A DNA stretch of 64,000 nt from Vigna angularis (taxonomy: Eukaryota; Streptophyta; Magnoliopsida; Fabales; Fabaceae), in the NCBI RefSeq assembly GCF_016808095.1, contig NC_068974.1:33511090-33575089 (forward strand), read 5' to 3'. Shown here piece by piece: positions 11,366 through 23,081 of the stretch. The position numbers and the translations under genes were made by a program. The first letter of the stretch is position 1; the number at the start of each line of letters is the position of its first letter. Under the pieces are notes generated by a model. That model was not told the origin of the DNA. It worked only from the letters and a program-made list of their open reading frames with translations, and did no database searches.

Positions 11366-12926
11366 AGATTATCTCTATGCACCTCCACGAGTTCCTGTAT
11401 CTCCAAATTTTCCATTATACTATTTTTTATCAACTAATTTTGTGCATAATGGAGTAATGATGTTGTCGAACAACCAACAATATATGTAAAATATGGTTTA
11501 ATATACGCTTTACTCCCTTCGTTCATTCACTCTACTTTTTCTTCTTCGTTGTTTGTGGTTGTTGTTTGACTTTATTGTTTACAGTTCTGGTAACGGGTGG
11601 TCTCAGTGTTTGTGTTCATGGTCCCGGTGATTGCGTGGTGGTCGCTGTCGGTTTAATTCATTAGAGCAAGGTTGAAGGCGGACATTCGATATTAGAGTAC
11701 TGGAACATCCTTAATCAACATTCAAAATGCGGTTAGCGTTCGAACGCCAGTTAAGGTTCGACTAAACGCAACACAGTCGGCTTAATAAAAATATATTGAG
11801 AATGCATTAAAGTCTCCCACACATAACACACGAACCAAACCACTCATCATTTTGTGCCAATCATAACAAACAGGAAAGGGATTAAAGTTTTCGAATTTTA
11901 CAATTTTAGGTATTTAGGAATGAATGAACATTACTTACCATATGAATGCCCAATTAACCAACTCCATAACAACATACAGTAATAGATGGCTAGAAGAACT
12001 TCTTCTTCCTCTGTGAATCACTGAACGATTAAACAACTACTAAGCAAACGATGAAGGAAAAAATGTTAGGACCTGAGAGCGAGTGCGAGAGTGTAAGAGT
12101 GCGAGAGTGCAAGTGATCTCAGTCACCTCGAGGTGCGAGTGACCTTAGTGAGGGCTTGAAGGAAGAAGATTAGGGCTTCAACGACAGTGACCTCAGTGAC
12201 CTTAAAGTGCAAGGGTTTGAGTGCGAAAGAACCAGGGAACAAATGCGATAGAAGGAGAATTCGAGTGTGAGAGAACGAGGGTTGGAGTAGGAGTGTTCGA
12301 GTTGTGTGCGTGAGAAACATTATGCGTGTGCGAATCAGCTTTGTCAAATTTACTTTTAATTTTTATTTATTTTTTAATTCGTATGTAAAATCTGTAAGTA
12401 TATTTTTTTTTTCAGTTATATACAGTTTGGCAAAATTCTCGCTCAAACGCGTTCACATTACATACAAAAAAATTGTATGTAATTTTCTTCTCATTACCTA
12501 CATAATAACATGTGTGTATAACAATTTCTAACATCTGTAAATAAAATCCGTATGTACCATATCATTTATTTAGGGATCTGAATCTATATGTAATATTCTG
12601 TATGTAAATTTCAATTTTCTGCGTTATGATATATGAATAACATATATGTAATCTTTCAAACATAAAACATATTTAGATTTTCTTTTAATTTTTTCTTCTA
12701 ACGAGGATAACAAAATGAATGGAAATATTAAGTTCTATTTTTAGAAATGAGAACTATAACCTTTTTATGTAAATTCTTCGAGTTACATTCATAATTTTTG
12801 TAATATTTCTAATTTGACTCCTTATCAAATTAAAAATATTATTTATAATACTTGCATTATTAAGATGACATATATATTTTTAGTCATAATTTTATAGTAA
12901 TTATTCTATATGTTTATTATAAGTAA
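11366..12926. other. Unassigned sequence with GAGTGCGA-type simple repeats
   Basis: Around 12078-12320 short units such as GAGTGCGAGAGTG recur and create an open frame on the minus strand that is best explained by the repeat. The rest is AT-rich. No protein family or transposon end was recognised. Confidence 0.5.
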
Positions 12927-13436
12927 TGTTGTCAAAATAGGTTAGAACCTATTCAACCAACCCAGTCCATCACAGATTGAGGTTGGGTTGGGTTGAAAAT
13001 AAAATTGAAATATTGATACGGGCCAATTTTGAGCCCGACCCACTAAGAACCTGGATCATTCGGATTGAATCCATAGTGAGCCGGGTTGGTTTGTGCTTGC
13101 TTTTGGATTATATTTGTAGTTTAAGATAGTTTTTTTATTTTATTATATGTTTTTTTATTTTGAATTGTCCTTGAAATTTAACATCATTTTAGATTGAAAT
13201 TTATTTAAATTTGAATTAGCAAAAATTTGTTATTTTTTTTTGTGCAACTGAAACAAAAAACTTGTAATTAAGTGAGTTATTGAGCCAACTCTTTTAACCC
13301 ATCAACCTGTGATAAGTTGGGTCAAGTTCAAATTTTTTAGGTTCACTAATAAGTGAGCCGAATTTGGTTGGCTTACTAAGTCGTCAATTTATAATAGACC
13401 GGATCGAGTTAAGCCGGGTGACCGATTTTGACAACA
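12927..13436. mobile_element. MITE-like element with TGTTGTCAAAAT ends
   Basis: The left end TGTTGTCAAAATAGGTT and the right end, read in reverse complement as TGTTGTCAAAATCGGT, form short terminal inverted repeats around 510 bases of non-coding DNA. The interior is rich in imperfect inverted GGGTTGG/CCAACCC motifs. No exact target duplication could be confirmed. A non-autonomous hAT-type element is the best guess. Confidence 0.6.
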
Positions 13437-13467
13437 CTAATTGAAAGGAAGGTTATCATTAATTTAC

Positions 13468-13790
13468 AATATCGTTAATTTTGTCAATATGGTAAAACAT
13501 AAAAAAAAATAATTTTAGTATATATAAAACCTTTAATTTTATTTGAATTTCTTTAGTTGCATAAGTAATTAGGCATATATTTGGTTAGTTGTAAGTAACT
13601 GTCCCATATGTTTATTACAAGGTAGATTAACATTAATTTACAATTAACTTTAAAGGAAACATTTTAATCTTTGTTTTTCTTTCTAAACTTAATTCTTTGC
13701 TGTTTTTGCAAAAAAGTAAATATGTACTAATATTGATTTTTATTTAATAAATACATTTAATTATTATTAAAATCAAATTCAAGACCATTG
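13468..13790 (+). repeat. Duplicated CRP upstream block (before CRP-2)
   Basis: Near-identical to 9580-9985. It brings the CRP-2 promoter region, whose TATA element is altered to TATACAAA (13803-13810). Confidence 0.7.
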
Positions 13791-13896
13791 TTATTACGTG
13801 CCTATACAAATTGATATTGATCTTCCTTAAAATTTCACAAGAGCATCTGTAGAGCGTAGATACTCAGAGAAAAGTTTTGTAAACAGAAAAGAAACA

Positions 13897-14289
13897 ATGA
13901 AACCTAACAGAGTTGCAGTTTTGATGATCATTATGTTGAGTTTCGTACAAGTTCTACAAATTGAAGCGAAACTCACATGTCCTGCGAAATGTGCTGTACA
14001 ATGTTTACCTTTCGTTGTAGTCTATCCTGCATGTTATGCTGCCTGTATTGTATTATGTAAAACTGACATCCCCCCTTGTGCTAGAAGCTGTTCCAAAAAC
14101 AAGACAATCACCATTGATATTGGTATTATTATCTTATCACATTCATATTTCTTTTACTTTTTATTGTTTATACTAAAATTAACAATGTTCTTACTTCTTT
14201 CTTAAAATATTTTTTTTGTATCAGATGCTGCTGGTAACGTCACAAAGGTGGTTGATTCTTGCTTGGATGCTTGTCTCAACTTACATTAA
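13897..14289 (+). CDS. CRP-2: secreted cysteine-rich peptide, two exons
   Basis: Exon 1 is 13897-14122 and exon 2 is 14225-14289, with a 102-base GT-AG phase-1 intron. The 96-residue precursor has a 24-residue signal peptide ending Ile-Glu-Ala. Its mature part is weakly basic and has ten cysteines: C-x3-C-x3-C-x9-C-x3-C-x3-C-x6-C-x3-C, then C-x3-C in exon 2. It lacks the MGKN leader of CRP-1 and starts at the ATG that is conserved family-wide. Between cysteines it differs heavily from CRP-1, while the signal peptide and the Asn-Lys-Thr-Ile-Thr block stay alike. If the intron were retained, the frame would stay open for about 27 more, mostly hydrophobic, codons. Biological role not known; thionin-like by architecture. 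Confidence 0.85.
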
Positions 14290-16148
14290 TTTTAGAACAA
14301 GATTGAACATGTTTATGGATCACACATGATTGTAACAAAAATACCTAAAGAATAAATAAATTTTAGATGGTGTTTCATTTCATTTCCATTGTGTTTAAGT
14401 TAACATGAATCATTTTTATCAAGCATAGATAAATTCTGGACAGGATACTTTTGGTATTTTATGAACTTGTCATGAAATTAATTCCCGATCAAGTATAGAT
14501 AAATTTTAAACTCGTATTTTAAATTACATACTTTTGTAAAACAAAAACGATTAAGAAAAAAGAGATGGATAGGTGTTTACTAAAAACCATTTAATTAATA
14601 AAACACTAGATTAAGAATGATAAAATAAAAGTTAAAGACTACTTGCAAGACAACAATATAAAAAAAATAGAAAAATAAGAAAAGGAATAAAACAAATTAT
14701 ACTAACTCGATTATTCTTAAATTTGTGTTCATTTTTCGCCATCACAAAATATGTTCATTACTCTATTTATATGCGACCTATAGAAATTAGACCTGAAAAA
14801 TATGCAATAACATTTTCATAATTAAGTTGCCAAAATCTAGTGCAAGTAGACGTAAAAAAATATTTTTTACATTTAATTCGTATAGATCATACTTAGAGTT
14901 ATGTCTCATGTTTAAGGATAAAACATAAATATTAGAAAAAAGAAATAATCCATTATGCAGATCAAAATGTAATTTTCATAGTTTAAAAAATAATTGATTA
15001 TTTAAGATAATTATAAATTATGTTAAGTTTTTAAAAAAACTTTACATTCATAAATAATCAATTATGATTAATAATAATTGATTATATTGATTGAAAATAA
15101 TTTATGGTTTAAAACTCTTTTAAATTGGAAGAAATATTCATGTAACGTTATGCATTACATTTTTTTGGTAAAAGAAATGGGTTATCATGCTATAAGTTTC
15201 TCATTTTTCTGTTTCTTTGTAATTTCAATTTGATACATTTATACTAATACTTGGTATGTGTTATAGGTAATTGAATTTTGAAAGGTGTTTCAAGAAGCAT
15301 TTTGTATATTTTATTCTATTTCTATATACATAAAATTTTCTAATAATTGAATATTTCGTGAAAAATTAATTCAAATTATCTGTGTTAATTGAACCAGTAC
15401 AAAAATTATTATTATTATTAACTTTATTTTTACTTATTATCTTATTGTATATTATTAACTTTATTTTTACTTATTATCTTGAATCTTCCATGTTCTTTAT
15501 AATTTTTAACCATTACACTAAAATTCACCTATTATAATTTCATAAACAATTTTGAGGAAAGTTTTCTTTAAATTTTTAAATATATTTCAATCAATCAATC
15601 CTTTCGATTGTGTACATAAAACAAGAAAGCAAATATATGTTTATTATTATAAAATCTTATTTACATGAGTTTCTTTATTGATAAACAGACTATTTTAATA
15701 TGGATGTATGAGTTTTTTAGAATTACAGATTGTTAGGATATTATTAATATAAAAAATGTATATTAAAACTAACCAAACTATACTTAAAAAAATGGTGGAC
15801 CTAAGTCATATTCATTCATTCTTGAAGTAAAACTAACCAAACTATATTAAAATAAAATCAAAATATGTTGGACCTTAGCTTATTTTTTGTCTTATACATT
15901 AATTTTTACACATCAATTTGACGTTGTCCTTATTCTAGAACGGCTTTTGACAGATAATTTCGTAAAACTAATCAATATTAAATACAAAAATAAAATATGG
16001 TTGACCTAGGTGTTTTAATCTTACCATTTATACATACCCTAACTTAATATGACCCTTTATAAATAATTATTCGTTTTCTTAAAATTTCACATCAAGAGCA
16101 TCTATACAAAATCTTGAGCTATAGAGTGTAGAGACTTAGAGAAAAGTT
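14290..16148. other. AT-rich flank; CRP promoter-like sequence at the right end
   Basis: No gene was recognised. At 15000-15110 there are several AATAATTGATTAT-like short palindromes. At 15412-15480 a segment of about 29 bases (TTATTAACTTTATTTTTACT and following) is directly repeated. From about 15890 the CRP upstream signature returns (GACGTTGTCCTTA, GGCTTTTGACAG), leading into the broken copy at 16149. Confidence 0.5.
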
Positions 16149-16340
16149 ATGGGAAAAAATACAATGAAAAGTACTAGAGTTGCAGTTTTGATAATTAGAT
16201 GTTTTATTTATTTATTTAACTATGTTCTTATATCTTTCTTACAATGATTTTATGTATCAGATGCTGCTGGTAATGTAACGAATGTGGTTGATTCTTGCTT
16301 GGGAAGTTGTCTCAAATTACAACAATATAAGAACATTTGA
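16149..16340 (+). pseudogene. Broken CRP copy: mature region and splice donor deleted
   Basis: The start ATG and about 14 codons of the signal peptide (MGKNTMKSTRVAVL) are intact. The sequence then jumps at about 16192 into the intron, removing all exon-1 cysteines and the splice donor, and the fused frame ends at a TGA in the intron. The acceptor and exon 2 (16261-16340) remain open, with a normal Ser-Cys-Leu-x2-Cys pair and a C-terminal extension of a few codons. It is not expected to make the family peptide. Confidence 0.85.
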
Positions 16341-17303
16341 GAGCAAAATTAGACATGTATCTCATATATTATTGTAACAAAAATATAAAAAGAATAAAAT
16401 TTTAGATGTTGTTTTCTTCCATTTTCATTGAGGTAAAGTAATATGTATTGGACGCACTACTTTCGTTAATTGAGGAACTTGTCACGTACTACTTTCTTAA
16501 ATTCGTATTCTAAAGTGCATTCAATACTTTGGTAATAACAGAAAAACATATTTTACAATGTTAAGCAAAAAAAGTGAATAAATATTTTTTTATTTTTTTA
16601 TTGACAAATGTTAATGATTAGATGTTAAGACAAACAGAAATAAATAGTTTTTATTTTTTTTATTCACAAATGTTACTTGTAAATATTTTGTTAAGGAAAA
16701 AAATAAACAAATATTTTTTAATTTTTTTATTAATAAATGTTGACTGTCAAAATGTTAAAGAAAAAAGTAAATTATTTTTTATTTTTAATTGGCAATGGTT
16801 AGTATTTTGATAATGAAAGGAATTAAAAAAAGAATCTCTTTCACTTTTTTTTTCAAACTCTTTAATTAAATTTTATAACTTCAGAATTTAGTGAGTGAAT
16901 AAAGGTTTTGTAATTAATAAAAGTAAAAGACTTTATTAAGAATAAGAGCATAAAAGTTATGATCACTTGTCCCATAATAAAATGCAAAAGAAAACACAAA
17001 ATAAAAGAAGGGATAAGCCAAAAGAATACTAAAATTTTATTATAATCCAATTATTTTTAATATTCAATTATTCTTGAATGTGCATTTCCTTTTTTTTTTA
17101 TAAACAACCTTAATGAGATTATTTAATTATCTTAAACATAATCTTACAAAAATATTTCAAATACAAAAATCCAATCATCATTGAATATGGACAACCTTAT
17201 TGAGAAAGCTACCAAGAATATTATCAAACGACATAGAAATATTTACTTTATATGAAATATCTCTTTTTATCAAATTTGGGATTTAGACCCTTTGACACAT
17301 GAA
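16341..17303. other. AT-rich 3' flank, no gene seen
   Basis: The first bases are CRP 3'UTR-like (GAGAGCAAAATTAGACATGT). The region 16560-16830 holds diverged tandem copies of an AATATTTTTTTATTTTTTTA-type unit. No coding feature is supported. Confidence 0.5.
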
Positions 17304-17597
17304 GGTTTTGTTCACTTGAATGAAGTTGAGGGAGAGTGATTGAGAAGATTTGAGAGGATTTGAAGGTAATCTTTTTTTATTGTTTATTTGAGTGAATTTG
17401 GAGGTAAATGAGAGTGGATTTGGAAGTAAATTTTTTTAATCTGTCACGTCAATCAAATTGTACACTAATTCTCACAAACTTTACTTTCAAATTCAGTCTC
17501 CTTACCTTCAAATTCACTCAAATAAATAATAAAAAAATTTACTTTCAAATCCCCTCAATCACTCTCTCTCTCTAAATCCATTCAAGTGAACAAGACC
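17304..17597. mobile_element. 294-bp MITE, family M1 copy 1
   Basis: The ends GGTTTTGTTCACTTGAATG and CATTCAAGTGAACAAGACC are inverted repeats, flanked by a possible 3-bp target duplication (GAA). Inner arms (GATTTGAGAGGATTTGAAGG and its complement) also pair, so the element could fold into a long hairpin. Related copies lie at 57485-57784 and, in part, at 63645-64000. Confidence 0.75.
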
Positions 17598-18779
17598 GAA
17601 GTGTGCGTTTGGGCCAAAAAAAGCTTCTAGTGTTCCATATGGTTGAGAAGTAATTTTTAATACGTATCGCCGAATTTATGACGAACTACATTTGTTACGA
17701 GGAACTTCTCATGAAATTATACTCCCTAAGTTTGAATAGACCTAATTGAGAAATATCTCACACCAATAGCACCATCATAAGAAGAAAAAAAACAATAACG
17801 AAAGTTTGTGCAAAAGAAACATTTAATAAATACAGTAAATAATAACATTTAAGTACATTAAATAACATAAAAAAAAACTCTACACTTTTAAGGAAAAAAA
17901 AGGTGAATAGGTGTTTAAAAAACACTTTTTATCATTAATAGAACTAAAGGACTTTTTTCTTATAACATTTTATTAAGAATAAGATCATAAAAGTTAGGAG
18001 AGCTCAAGGCTCAAATAGGTAATAAAGTTTTTTTTCCAAATGAAAAAACCTTAAAGTTCTTTTTTTAGTAATCGCAAAAAAATAGTTGAGGTTTTTTTTA
18101 AAAATAATCTCAAAAGAGGTTTTAAAACTTGTTTTAAGTTTTCCAAATTCTTGAATCGGTCTTAATAAGTTAAGATCACTTACCAAACAAAAATAAGAGA
18201 AGGTATAAAATAAAAGAATACTAAAATTTTATTTTAATCCAAATATTTTTTATTATTCAATTATTCTTGAATGAGCATTAATTTGAACTGCATCTAGCAT
18301 TAGTGGTTGTTTTGGCTAGACAAATCTGCAGCATTTTTAAAGAGTTGAGGGCGGTTACCATCATAGATAAATCAGAGGTAATTCTGGTTTCAAAAGTTCT
18401 TTATTCTCATTATTCAACTCAGCAGTAAAAGTAATGTGTGATGTGCAATTTATACAACAAAAGATGATTCTAGAAAAGTAATAGTGCCAGCTGTAATAAA
18501 ATATGCAGCAAGGCAAAATAACAATCCTAACAAACTAACAATAAAGTAACAAATAGAATATGCAGTGTGGAAAGATAACAGTGCCAACTGTAATGATATG
18601 CAGAAAACATGTCTTTCTCACATCCTGAACTCTTTGATTGGTTGAATGACTGTTTCTTTTCTTTGAAATTGTTTCTTTGATAAAGTTTTAGCTAGAATCA
18701 TAAGTTATGCTCTAATTTAGGAGCATGGAAATATGCTCCTTTAGGTTTCATATCAACTGATGTTCATATCTTGTTTTCT
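17598..18779. other. AT-rich DNA, no gene seen
   Basis: No protein family was recognised. The 18290-18630 segment is less AT-rich and repetitive in style (repeated AGTGCCAGCTGTAAT/AGTGCCAACTGTAAT), possibly a retroelement remnant. Confidence 0.4.
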
Positions 18780-19235
18780 ATTTTCGGTTATCTTGACAAT
18801 TAAATAATTGAAGTTAGGAAAGATTGACATTTTTATCTAATTAATAAATGCTTAGGTTAGTATGTTATGGCTGTATATGTTACCTTATAAAACCATGATA
18901 TTGTTCATGATACATATTTGATCTTGAGCATTTATGTATTTTGGAATATTGTATTCATAATTTATTCATATACTGAAGTAATGAATATTCTTTTCTAGAC
19001 TTTTATCTTTTTCATATTGTTCCTAATATTTAATATTTTTTTACATAATATAACAGTTAGATATATTATCTTTATTTCATATTTATCTTTTATCTTTAGT
19101 TAGTTTGTTATTATTTTTTATTTGTATTTTTGGCTTACCTCATATTTCTTCTATTATAAATAGAGGACTCTATGTGTATAGTTAACGCAAGGGAGATTAG
19201 TCTTATATATAATTTTCATTATATTCATTAACAAT
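18780..19235 (+). mobile_element. Possible Ty1/copia LTR remnant
   Basis: A TATAAATAGAGGACTC promoter-like motif (about 19155) and a TTCATTAACAATTTGG end just before pol-like sequence are typical of copia LTRs and their junction with the primer-binding site, here degenerate. The segment 18780-19050 is paralogous to 24180-24346 plus 30376-30470 and serves as the uninterrupted version of the site occupied by the Mutator-like element. Confidence 0.45.
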
Positions 19236-19610
19236 TTGGTTCAAGTTCTTTTGAGAAAAAAAAATTTGTTGCCTTTGTCACTACATCCATTGCTGCTGCC
19301 AGTGTCGTCTACCGCTGCCGATACACCTGCATCTATCACTGCCACGACAAAAGTTCTAGTTTTGACCGACGATCACATTGTTTTGATCGTCTTGGTCAAG
19401 CGACCACCATGCCATCAATGTCGTCTTTATCGAAGCTCTTACACACTCTCAACGCTTTTTAAAGTTGTGAATTTGCTCTCTTTTTCATCCTGCATGGTGG
19501 CATGTTTAGTAACAATTCAAAGCATTAAAAAGATATTTACATCGAAGAACCTCCCAAATTTGTTGCTTATGGAAAATTTTTTAGATTAGTATTTCGTCTT
19601 TTATGTTGTC
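19236..19610 (+). pseudogene. Ty1/copia pol (reverse transcriptase) fragment
   Basis: In a shifting frame the sequence reads copia-RT-like: a Val-Asn-x2-(Ala/Ser)-Phe-Leu-His-Gly stretch near 19470-19500, then Asp-Ile-Tyr-Ile-Glu-Glu-Pro-Pro-Lys-Phe-Val at about 19530-19565. The family usually has a Leu-His-Gly-x3-Glu-x-(Ile/Val)-Tyr-Met-x-Gln-Pro-Pro-Gly-Phe motif there. An extra segment and frameshifts lie between the two. The 117-codon open frame across this DNA is not itself the ancestral reading. Low-complexity codons at 19280-19440 are not assigned. Confidence 0.6.
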
Positions 19611-20040
19611 TTGTAAATCATTAGCAATTTGATGCTGGAAAAATAGATATTTTCACTAAGTTCTTATATATTATATTAATAATAAATTAACGCATAAAAA
19701 TTGTATGTACCAAATTAAAAAAAATTATTTGACATAGGGTATATTTTTAATGGAATCAAAACAAAAGTAATCATACTAATCTAAAAAATAATAATAATAG
19801 GTGGACCCAAATTGTTTTTTAATTTATACATTCATTTAAACACAGAAAAACAGCAGCTCCTAATCTTAAAACACGTGACACATGATTCTAAAATAGTCAA
19901 AGTGAAACTGATCAAATTATATTAAAAATAAAAATAAACAGACTTGACACCTAAGTCTGTTTTTTAGTCTTATAATTTATAAATTCATTTACTTACTCAC
20001 ACATCAAGTAGATGTGGCCCTTAGATTGATATTATGTGCC

Positions 20041-20047
20041 TATAAAT
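20041..20047 (+). promoter_or_regulatory. CRP-3 TATA box
   Basis: TATAAAT within the family string TATAAATTGATATTGATTTT, 82 bases before the chosen start codon. Confidence 0.6.
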
Positions 20048-20128
20048 TGATATTGATTTTCCTTAAAACGTCACAGCAAGAACATATAAACAAAATTTTG
20101 AGCTAGGGTGAGTTATAGGAAAAACACA

Positions 20129-20518
20129 ATGAAAACTCACATAGTTGCAATTTCGATGATGATTATGTTGGGTTTTGTACAAATTCTACAAACTGAGGCA
20201 CTCATCCCATGTACTATAACATGTGGCTTAAAGTGTTTGATTTCTTCTCTACCCTATGGCCTGTGTTGGGTTCCGTGTGTTATAAAATGTGAAATAATTC
20301 CAGGCGCTTTAGATTGTGTTAAAGGTTGTGGCGTCAACAAAACCGTCACCATTGATATTGGTATTTATTCTCTAACCACATTTATATTTCTTTAATCTTT
20401 AAATTAATTATGTTATTTACATCTTTTCTGCCTATCATTTTATGTTTCAGATGCTGCTGGTAAGGTATCTAATGTGGTTGATTCTTGCTTGCAAAAGTGT
20501 TCCAAGTTACAGCAATAA
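20129..20518 (+). CDS. CRP-3: secreted cysteine-rich peptide, two exons
   Basis: Exon 1 is 20129-20360 and exon 2 is 20451-20518, with a 90-base GT-AG phase-1 intron. I start at the ATG at 20129. The upstream ATG used in its duplicate CRP-4 is ATA here, so a GTG at 20108 is the only earlier in-frame option and is unlikely. The precursor is 99 residues: a 24-residue signal peptide, then a mature part with C-x3-C-x3-C-x9-C-x3-C-x3-C-x8-C-x3-C and the exon-2 pair. It shares a Pro-Tyr-Gly-Leu-Cys-Trp-Val-Pro-Cys core and a Cys-Gly-Val-Asn-Lys-Thr block with CRP-4. Thionin-like by architecture; function unknown. Confidence 0.85.
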
Positions 20519-21106
20519 TAATTGTAAGACAATTCAAGAGCAAGACTAGAATGTCTCCCTTTGATGATTTCAATAAAAAAGTATGAAAAAAAAATAGTTT
20601 TATTTTCTTTTGTGTTCGTTATGTTTAAGTTAATATGACCAACTTTTGTTATTTCATGAACTTGTCATGAAATTGGTTCTCATATTCAAGCAGAATATGT
20701 AGTCTAGTGTAGGGTTTTTTTTAACGTAAAAATCCCTTCCGATAAACGAAGAGCCTCTTGAATAATTCATAACTATGTTCAACAATTATCGTTCAGATTA
20801 TTTAACAAATATAAAGAAGATTCTTGTAAAACTCTTACCAACTTCTCTGAACAACTCAGTGTGTAATCTCCAAAGATAATATTCAAATTAAATTCGTGTC
20901 AACGTAATTCATAAAAAGGGCATCATTATCAATTGAGAACCAAATATTAAGTAACAAAGAAGCAATAAACTAATTGAGAACTATTTTACACCAATAAAAC
21001 GATAAATAAAATACGTCCCAGAACAAAAGTTTGTGCAAACTAAATACTTAATAAATACAATAAATAGCATTCTTTAACGTTAATTAGTATAAATAAAGTT
21101 ATAACG

Positions 21107-21162
<56 letters not shown>

Positions 21163-21418
21163 TTTTATTAAATATTTATTAAATTTAAATATTAAAGTAC
21201 ATTGAATACTTTTTACACTATAGAAAAAAGTATTGGACAAATTTTTGAGATGACAAGTAATTTGGTGGATCTTCAACAAATATTTTAGACGTTAAAACTT
21301 TTTTATAGATATATAAAAAAATTTGGGATGCTAAATATATATAATATATTAAAATTTAAAAAAAATCAAATTATAAATTAATTTTTATACATATAAAGAA
21401 AAAATTGGACTACTAAAG

Positions 21419-22090
21419 TGTAAAGACCAACAAAATGACATTTTAGAAGTAATAATGATTTAAAAATAGTAAGACTCGACTATATTAATATTAAAAAGTT
21501 TTAATATAGATAGTTTTGTTATGAACTAGTTTCATTATTTTAAAATATATCATCTCTCTACAAATTATTTTTCTAGCGTTATTTGACTTTTCTTTCAGAG
21601 TTCTTACTCCCTGTTTAACTATTTAAAAATTAGAAACTGCTTGAGTAATATTTGAGGCGGGATCTTCAAGTCTACCCGATTAATTTCTACAAAAGAGTAA
21701 GTTGGTCTCTACTATTTTCTTTGGTATGTTTCGTTTCCTTTGCATGAGAGTCGTTTGTGTTTTGCATGTGTCATTTGAGTCTTTTACAAGACTCTCTATT
21801 GATCAGTGATCTAAACGACGTACCCTGATCATGTTTCTGTGATGTGTAGGAGTAGATACAGTTTTCGGAGCTGTGGGAACGATTATAGGTTCCTTAGATC
21901 AGTTTAGTTTTTTAACAGGTAAGAGAAGCTAACTACTATTTTTTTTATGTTGTTTATGCTTTAATACACTATTATGCATGTTTGTTTTGGTCTAAAATGA
22001 ATAATTAAGTATGTAGAGTGTTGTTGTGGTTGTTATTGTATGTTTGCTTATTTTGATTGAATGTGATGTTGACTTGAGGAATTTAGAACA
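21419..22090 (-). mobile_element. Truncated LTR, minus orientation
   Basis: From TGTAAAGACCAACAAAATG at 21419 onward the sequence matches the reverse complement of about 60721-61152. Shared motifs include AAACTGCTTGAGT, AGACTCTCTATTGATCAGTG and ACCCTGATCATG. The match fades after about 21900, so the right boundary is approximate. The end style TGTAAG... fits the LTR family seen at 26524 and 49211. Confidence 0.6.
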
Positions 22091-22808
22091 TGCTTAAATA
22101 ATAAATGACAAATAATCAATAAATATAATTCAATATCAATCCAAAATAATATATGATTTATTATTTTAATCCATCATTAAAGTCAAATTCGCAATTAATT
22201 TAAAATTTCATTAATTTTTTTGAATCAAATTAATTTTTCTTTCCAATTTTAATTTACATTAATTTTTCTTTCCAATTTTAGTTTACATTAATTTAATTAT
22301 CAATTAATAGCTAAATCAATAATAATAATTTTATTCTCAAAATTATAACAATTATTATTATAAGTTAATGTTTTCATCTCTCTTCCTTTACAATTTATTT
22401 TCATAAATTAAGCTCAATAATTAATTAATTCTATTTCTCGATACTTTCATTTTATCATTCTTATTGTTATTTTATTTATTATGTCTTCATCTTTTCCTTT
22501 GCTAAATCAAGACCCCTAAGGACACGCAGTTCAACCAGGCTCAAGGCCCAAAATATTCAAACTCTGGATCTGCAGTCAAATTAGGTTCAAACTGAACCAA
22601 CCATAATCAATAACAGAGAGTTACTCCCTCCACCACCACACACCGTTCTCTGCACCTTTCTATTTTTCTTTTACCATTTAATAACACTTAATCGGATGTG
22701 AATATATGTTGAATTCTTAAACAGAACTTTGCACTTTGTTTGATATCCATCAACGGACGTTGACATCCATTTAAGAATTGAAAGTCCACGGATGTTGACA
22801 TTCGTTTA
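22091..22808. other. AT-rich DNA with a short tandem duplication
   Basis: At about 22231-22295 a segment of some 33 bases (ATTAATTTTTCTTTCCAATT and following) is repeated. The 22500-22660 stretch is less AT-rich but matches nothing I recognise. Confidence 0.45.
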
Positions 22809-23081
22809 GTGGTGTACTTGAGCTCTCCCTGTGAGGTGTGCTTTAATGACTCATCCATAGTGAAGCATGCAAACCGTGTGAAAGGGACCTTAACAAAGGG
22901 TAAGTTGAATGTTTTAGATGGAATGAAGACCAAGGTTCTTGTGTGGGTCAAGGTCACCAGTGTTGCTGTTGACAGTTACAAATCTGACAAAGTGTGGTTC
23001 ACTGCTACTGAAGTTAAGAAATCAAGACCGAAAGATGCCTATGAAATGCCTCGTGAAGCTATTAAGGTAGAAGAATTTTGA
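22809..23081 (+). pseudogene. C-terminal fragment of a DUF538-like protein
   Basis: An 88-90 codon frame encodes a protein-like sequence with the layout of the plant DUF538 domain C-terminal half: Cys-Glu-Val-x-Phe, then Gly-Thr-Leu-x-Lys-Gly-Lys-Leu, Leu-Asp-Gly-Met-Lys-Thr-Lys-Val-Leu-Val-Trp-Val, then Lys-Val-Trp-Phe-Thr-Ala and a Ser-Arg-Pro-Lys-Asp-Ala-Tyr end. DUF538 proteins are usually about 130-170 residues. The N-terminal half is missing and no upstream exon was found, so this is probably a broken or retro-copied fragment. The frame is clean to its stop codon, so the loss may be recent. Family call from memory of domain style, not a search. Confidence 0.5.

Larger units (their letters stand above)
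19840..21235 (+). repeat. Segmental duplication, copy A (carries CRP-3)
   Basis: About 1.4 kb that matches 31010-32425 almost base for base in places, including promoter, gene, 3'UTR and flank up to TATTAAAGTACATTGAATAC. Copy A has an expanded AT microsatellite at 21109-21153 that is short in copy B. Confidence 0.85.

Noticed and set aside
12123..12347. 74-codon minus-strand frame
   Set aside because: Produced by GAGTGCGA-type simple repeats.
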